Assembly (NCBI GenBank): GCA_023621895.1
Contig: JAMOAF010000550.1
Span: 1 to 10,063, forward strand
DNA: 10,063 nt
Reading direction: 5' to 3'
From: Planctomycetota bacterium
GTDB taxonomy: Bacteria > Planctomycetota > Planctomycetia > Pirellulales > Thermoguttaceae
Shown: piece by piece, positions 6,336 through 10,063 of the stretch
Layout of the letters: the number at the start of each line of letters is the position of its first letter
Position numbering within the stretch: the first letter of the stretch is position 1
Notes under the pieces: model-generated
Seen by the model: only the letters and a program-made list of their open reading frames with translations
What the model was told of the DNA's origin: nothing
Database searches by the model: none
Made by a program: the position numbers and the translations under genes

Positions 6336-9031
6336 AGTCCCTGGTGGGTAAGTTGAACCCGACCTGCCGCAATGGCCTCGAAAGCGCCGCCGGGCTCTGC
6401 CTGGCGCGCACGAATTACGAAGTGGAAATCGAGCACTGGCTGCTCAAGCTGGCCGAATCGCCCAATACGGACCTGGCGGCGGTCTTGCGGTATTTCGAAA
6501 TCGACAACTCGCGACTGATCGCTGACTTGACGCGCGTCGTCGATCACCTCAAGACGGGCAACTCGCGCAGCCCGGCGCTCTCGCCCGACCTGGTGAAGCT
6601 CGTCCGCGAAGCCTGGATCGTCGCCTCGATCGAGTTCGGCGCGTTTGAAGTCCGCTCGGGGCATTTGCTCTGCGCGTTGGTCTCCGAGGAGAGTCTCGCC
6701 CGCGTCGCCCGCGAGGCATCACGCCAGTTCGAAAAAATCTCGCCGGAGGCGATCCGCAAGGACCTCGCCGACATCACGGCCGGCACCGACGAGGCCAGGT
6801 CGGCGGCCGCCGCGCCGCCGGCCGCCGGGCCGGCCCAGCGGCCGATCGGCGCCATGGGAGCGCACGGAACCAAGACGCTCGATCAGTTCACGATCGACTT
6901 GACCGAAAGGGCCCGGCTGGGCCAGATCGATCCCGTCCTCGGACGCGACACCGAGATTCGCCAGGTCGTCGACATCCTCACGCGGCGGCGGCAGAACAAC
7001 CCGATCCTCACCGGCGAGGCGGGCGTGGGGAAGACCGCCGTGGTCGAGGGCTTCGCCCTGCGGATCGCCGAGGGCGACGTCCCGCCGCCGCTGAAGGACG
7101 TGGCGATTCGCACGCTCGATCTCGGCCTGCTCCAGGCCGGGGCGGGAATCAAGGGCGAGTTCGAGAACCGGCTTAAATCCGTCATCGAAGAGGTCAAGGC
7201 GTCTTCCCGGCCGATCATCCTGTTCATCGACGAGGCGCACACGATGATCGGCGCCGGCGGGCAGGCCGGCCAGGGCGACGCGGCCAACCTGCTCAAGCCC
7301 GCCCTCGCCCGTGGTGAACTCCGCACGATCGCCGCGACAACCTGGGCCGAGTACAAGAAATATTTCGAAAAGGACGCCGCGCTGGCGCGCCGCTTCCAGG
7401 TTGTCAAAGTCGAAGAACCGAGCGAGGCGGCGGGCATCGAGATGATGCGCGGACTGGTCGACACCCTCGAACGGCATCACAACATCCGCATCCTCGAAGA
7501 GGCCGTGACCGACGCGGTCAAGCTCTCGCACCGTTATATTTCCGGGCGGCAGCTTCCCGACAAGGCGGTCAGCCTGCTCGACACGGCCTCGGCGCGCGTG
7601 GCCATCAGCCACACGGCGACGCCGCCGGCCGTGGAGGATTGCCGCCGGCGGATCGAGCAGCTCACGATCAGCCTGGAAATCCTCCAGCGCGAGAGCCTCG
7701 CGGGGGCGAAAAATAGCGATCGCATCGCCGAGGTGACCGAGGCGCGGGAGGCGGCGCGGAAGGAGCTCGAATCCGTCGAGGCACGCTGGAAAGAGGAAGC
7801 CGAGCTCGTCGGCCGCATCCGCCGCGTCCGCGAGCAGCTCGAAGGCAAGACGCCCGCCGGCGGCCAAGAGCCCCACCAGGCGGCCCCCGCGCAGCCGGCC
7901 GCCGAAGCCCCAGGCGCAGCGGAGCTTGCGCCGCAGCGCAACGACGAGCTCCGCAAGGAGTTCCAGGAACTCTCCAGCCAATTGGCGCACCTCCAGGGCG
8001 ACGCCCCGCTGATGCACGTCTGCGTCGATTCGCAGGCGATCGCCGAGGTGGTTTCCGGGTGGACGGGCATCCCGGTCGGCCGCATGGTCACCGACGAGAT
8101 TCGCACGGTTCTCTCCCTCAAGGAGCAAATGGAGCGGCGCGTCGTCGGCCAGTCGCACGCGCTGGACGCGATCGCCCAGCGGATCCGCACCTCGCGGGCG
8201 AACCTCACCGATCCGCGCAGGCCGATCGGCGTGTTCCTGCTGGTCGGCCCGAGCGGCGTCGGCAAAACCGAAACGGCGATCACCCTGGCCGAGCTGCTCT
8301 ACGGCGGCGATCAAAACATGACGGTGATCAACATGTCGGAATTCAAGGAGGAACACAAGGTCTCGCTCCTGATGGGCTCGCCGCCGGGCTACGTGGGCTA
8401 CGGCGAAGGGGGCGTGCTGACCGAGGCGGTCCGGAGGCGGCCCTACAGCGTGGTCCTGCTCGATGAAATGGAAAAAGCCCATCCCGGCGTGCAGGACATC
8501 TTCTACCAGGTTTTCGACAAGGGCACGCTTCGCGACGGCGAGGGCCGCGACATCGATTTCAAGAATACCGTGATCCTGATGACCTCCAACGCGGCCACGG
8601 ACCTGATCATGAAGCTCTGCGCCGATCCGGAGACCTGCCCCAGCGCGGAGGCCCTGGCCGAGGCCCTGCACCCGGAACTGGTCAAGACGTTCAAGCCGGC
8701 GTTTCTCGGCCGGGTAACAATTCTGCCCTATTTTCCGCTGGGCGACGAGGTCCTGCGCAAGATCGTGGAATTGCAGCTCGACCGGATCGCCCGACGGATC
8801 AGGGAGAGCCACCGGGCAAGGCTCGCCTACGATCCCGACCTGGTCGCCGGGATCGCCGGCCGCTGCACCGAGGTGGAGAGCGGCGCGCGCAACGTGGACC
8901 ACATCCTCACCCGCACGCTGCTGCCGGACCTGGCCTCGGAGTTCCTCGCCCGGATGACCGGCGGAGAACCGATCAACGAGGTCCGCGTTTCCATGGCAGA
9001 CGGCGGCCGCTTCCGCTATGAATTCTCGTAA
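6317..9031 (+). CDS. tssH: T6SS sheath-recycling AAA+ ATPase TssH (ClpV)
   Basis: A 904-residue Hsp100/ClpB-type ATPase of the usual ClpV length. The N-domain (about 1-154) contains AAGLCLARTNYEVEIEHWLLKL, the ClpV-type repeat that in Vibrio binds a TssC helix. A Pro/Ala linker (about 155-180) leads into AAA1, with Walker A GEAGVGKT (233-240), Walker B ILFIDEAH (301-308) and pore-loop segment GAGIKGEFENRLK. A coiled middle domain follows, with a Pro/Ala-rich insert (about 511-540). AAA2 has Walker A GPSGVGKT (644-651), Walker B VVLLDE (712-717) and GYVG pore loop. All catalytic motifs are present, so it should be active. It threads contracted sheath and frees TssB/TssC for reuse. GTG 6317 is chosen for its strong Shine-Dalgarno and because DYRVLKSLVGKLN is the family N-terminus; upstream in-frame sequence is unrelated and overlaps tssG. 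Confidence 0.97.
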   Translation: MDYRVLKSLVGKLNPTCRNGLESAAGLCLARTNYEVEIEHWLLKLAESPNTDLAAVLRYFEIDNSRLIADLTRVVDHLKTGNSRSPALSPDLVKLVREAWIVASIEFGAFEVRSGHLLCALVSEESLARVAREASRQFEKISPEAIRKDLADITAGTDEARSAAAAPPAAGPAQRPIGAMGAHGTKTLDQFTIDLTERARLGQIDPVLGRDTEIRQVVDILTRRRQNNPILTGEAGVGKTAVVEGFALRIAEGDVPPPLKDVAIRTLDLGLLQAGAGIKGEFENRLKSVIEEVKASSRPIILFIDEAHTMIGAGGQAGQGDAANLLKPALARGELRTIAATTWAEYKKYFEKDAALARRFQVVKVEEPSEAAGIEMMRGLVDTLERHHNIRILEEAVTDAVKLSHRYISGRQLPDKAVSLLDTASARVAISHTATPPAVEDCRRRIEQLTISLEILQRESLAGAKNSDRIAEVTEAREAARKELESVEARWKEEAELVGRIRRVREQLEGKTPAGGQEPHQAAPAQPAAEAPGAAELAPQRNDELRKEFQELSSQLAHLQGDAPLMHVCVDSQAIAEVVSGWTGIPVGRMVTDEIRTVLSLKEQMERRVVGQSHALDAIAQRIRTSRANLTDPRRPIGVFLLVGPSGVGKTETAITLAELLYGGDQNMTVINMSEFKEEHKVSLLMGSPPGYVGYGEGGVLTEAVRRRPYSVVLLDEMEKAHPGVQDIFYQVFDKGTLRDGEGRDIDFKNTVILMTSNAATDLIMKLCADPETCPSAEALAEALHPELVKTFKPAFLGRVTILPYFPLGDEVLRKIVELQLDRIARRIRESHRARLAYDPDLVAGIAGRCTEVESGARNVDHILTRTLLPDLASEFLARMTGGEPINEVRVSMADGGRFRYEFS

Positions 9032-9100
9032 GAAACAGGGCGTCAGGACCCCTTGACCCGGACTGGTCATGCGCCGGAGATTCTCCGACACATCGCGCGC
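9032..9100. other. spacer between the tssH stop and the repeat arrays
   Basis: There is no gene here. A short inverted repeat CGGAG-ATT-CTCCG (9075-9079 with 9083-9087) exists but has no T-run, so it is not called as an intrinsic terminator. Confidence 0.5.
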
Positions 9101-9290
9101 CATCGTAACCCGACGCGTAAGCGAGGCCGCGTACCATCGTAACCCGACGCGTAAGCGAGGCCGCGTACCATCGTAACCCGACGCGTAAGCGAGGCCGTGT
9201 ACCATCGTAACCCGATGCGTAAGCGAGGCCGTGTACCATCGTAACCCGACGCGTAAGCGAGGCGGCGTACCCTGACACGTAAGCGGGGCT
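9101..9290 (+). repeat. left tandem array, five 34-bp units plus one decayed unit
   Basis: The units are 9101-9134, 9135-9168, 9169-9202, 9203-9236 and 9237-9270. Each holds the core AACCCGACGCGTAAGCGAGG followed by a constant 13-14-bp linker resembling CCGCGTACCATCGT. A sixth, shortened and mutated copy spans 9271-9290 (CCTGACACGTAAGCGGGGCT). Variants are few: unit 4 has T for C at 9216, units 3 and 4 share GTGTAC in place of GCGTAC, and unit 5 has GGCGG in place of GGCCG. The linkers do not vary as CRISPR spacers would. A 34-bp period is not a multiple of three, so no conserved peptide is implied. The sequence resembles, from memory, a repeat common between genes in planctomycetes. Confidence 0.9.
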
Positions 9291-9340
9291 AACTCGCGTT
9301 AACCGCCGTTGCCTACGCTTAAGGTCCACGATCAGTTCGT
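9291..9340. repeat. centre of the inverted arrays with a degenerate unit
   Basis: This is the junction between the oppositely oriented arrays. Bases 9311-9340 begin GCCTACGCTTA and continue to CACGATCAG, which looks like a decayed 30-bp right-array unit. Bases 9291-9310 (CTCGCGTTAACCGCCGTT within it) match neither unit well. Decay at the inner ends of both arrays suggests the centre is the oldest part. Confidence 0.5.
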
Positions 9341-9460
9341 GCCTCGCTTACGCGTCGGGTTGTGATTAGGTGGCCTCGCTTACGCGTCGGGTTATGATCG
9401 GGCGGCCTCGCTTACGCGTCGGGTTATGATCGGGTGGCCTCGCTTACGCGTCGGGTTAAC
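9341..9460 (-). repeat. right tandem array, three 32-bp units plus a partial, inverted relative to the left array
   Basis: The units are 9341-9372, 9373-9404 and 9405-9436, with a final partial 9437-9460. Each begins with GCCTCGCTTACGCGTCGGGT, the reverse complement of the left core. The linker is 11 bp (like ATGATCGGGTG), two bases shorter than in the left array and only partly similar. The array ends about 20 bp from the stop codon of the - strand gene. Left and right arrays together form a large inverted repeat whose 21-bp cores pair perfectly, so a read-through transcript from either side could fold into a long hairpin. Confidence 0.9.
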
Positions 9461-9480
9461 GAGTAGCTCATGAATCCGGG

Positions 9481-10063
9481 CTAATCGGCGCGCGCCACTT
9501 CATACTGGCAATGCGGCTTGGTCGATTTGGAGATTCTGAAGCCCGGCCGGTTCGCAAACTGCTCATGCTGCGCTTGCGCCTTGGCATGATCGTAAGCGCC
9601 GCGGTGGGCTTGGAGCAGGTAGCGGAGCACAAGCGGAGCGTCCGCGGTGATCGTGTAGCCGTCGTTCATCGAGAAGGCCGCGCCCATCCATCCGTCCTCC
9701 CGCACGTGCCAGTTGACGGGATAGCGAGGATTCCGCGGATGATCGAAGTACGTGATCCCTTCCACGACGGACTTGCGGTCCGGACCCTGCCCGACGGCCA
9801 CCGGTCCGCTGTAGTCCATCCACCGAGCGGGCTGACCGAAGACCGCTTCTTCGCCCTGCCGCGCTTCGCTGCTGGTCAAGGCCCCGCCGCCAAAATGGGC
9901 GGACACCGTCTTGGCCACGCGCACGGCAAGCAAGCCAAAGTTCGTCTTACCAAGCTCCACCGACTCAGACGCCGCCGGCGGCCGCAGCGTGAGCTGAATC
10001 TCCAGGGCATGCTCGCCCTCTTTCAAAGGAATCAGGGCGGCCACCAGGTCCTGCTCCAAGAGC
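9481..10063 (-). CDS. DUF6807 ('PmoA-like') family protein, 3' part only
   Basis: About 193 C-terminal residues are visible on the - strand, ending at TAG (9483-9481); the 5' end lies beyond the right edge, and the TTG at 10059 is an internal codon rather than a supported start. The protein has the family pattern FGLLAVRVAKTVSAHFGGG, ARQGEEAVFGQPARWMDYSGP, GITYFDHPRNPRYPVNWHVREDGWMGAAFS and a late LVLRYLLQAHRG. Such proteins are often labelled 'PmoA family' or 'methane oxygenase PmoA', but this segment shows no membrane-spanning stretches like those of particulate methane monooxygenase, so that name should not be taken as function. The family is frequent in planctomycetes; its biochemical role is not established to my knowledge. 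The gene converges on tssH and is not part of the T6SS operon. Confidence 0.85.
   Translation of the reverse strand, partial: LLEQDLVAALIPLKEGEHALEIQLTLRPPAASESVELGKTNFGLLAVRVAKTVSAHFGGGALTSSEARQGEEAVFGQPARWMDYSGPVAVGQGPDRKSVVEGITYFDHPRNPRYPVNWHVREDGWMGAAFSMNDGYTITADAPLVLRYLLQAHRGAYDHAKAQAQHEQFANRPGFRISKSTKPHCQYEVARAD

Noticed and set aside
7847..7936. Pro/Ala-rich insert in the ClpV middle domain as an unusual fusion
   Set aside because: Variable Ala/Pro-rich linkers at this place are common in ClpV proteins, and the flanking coiled segments and AAA2 are normal.
9071..9090. Intrinsic terminator after clpV
   Set aside because: The stem is only about 5 bp with a 3-nt loop, and no T-run follows.
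6719..9205. Long open frame of 828 codons on the - strand opposite clpV
   Set aside because: Same cause: it mirrors clpV codon structure, starts inside the repeat array, and shows no domain.
9101..9460. CRISPR array
   Set aside because: The sequences between the repeated cores are nearly identical within each array, the period is only 32-34 bp, and there are no cas genes. It is a simple tandem repeat in two orientations.
9481..10063. Particulate methane monooxygenase subunit (PmoA)
   Set aside because: Some annotations use this name for the family, but the visible residues are soluble-protein-like with no membrane helices, and no pmoB or pmoC is nearby.

Overview
This is a high-GC window holding the sheath, baseplate and ClpV part of a type VI secretion system (T6SS) locus. 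All six T6SS genes are on the + strand. An unusual repeat block follows, and then one unrelated gene that converges from the - strand. The organism is probably a planctomycete (Pirellulales-like). This is inferred from the DUF6807/'PmoA-like' protein at the right edge, a family abundant in that phylum, and from the repeat between the convergent genes. That repeat resembles, from memory, an intergenic repeat common in planctomycete genomes. No rRNA or other phylogenetic marker is present.

Layout: (1) 1-277, the 3' end of a canonical tssC (ImpC-type sheath large subunit). (2) 278-463, a structured intergenic region with a nested hairpin, a short direct repeat and a C9 tract. (3) 464-2065, a complete second, divergent tssC-like gene (ImpD-type). 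(4) 2117-2932, tagJ/impE. (5) 2925-3425, tssE. (6) 3415-5250, tssF. (7) 5214-6335, tssG. (8) 6317-9031, tssH/clpV. From tagJ to tssH every gene overlaps the next (8, 11, 37 and 19 bp), which suggests one translationally coupled transcript. (9) 9032-9480, a non-coding stretch with two head-to-head tandem arrays of a GC-rich repeat. (10) 9481-10063, the 3' part of a DUF6807 gene on the - strand.

How the genes work together: TssB (expected just upstream, outside the window) and TssC form the contractile sheath. TssE, TssF and TssG are baseplate proteins, TagJ is a sheath/ClpV accessory protein, and TssH/ClpV disassembles the contracted sheath with ATP. The order tssC, second tssC, tagJ, tssE, tssF, tssG matches impC-D-E-F-G-H of the Rhizobium/Agrobacterium imp locus, including its two tandem TssC homologues. 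The membrane complex (TssJ/L/M), TssK, TssA, Hcp, VgrG and effectors are not in this window.

The T6SS genes look intact and conventional. The features most worth a second look are the inverted pair of repeat arrays after clpV, the ImpD-like second sheath protein, and the structured leader between the two tssC genes.
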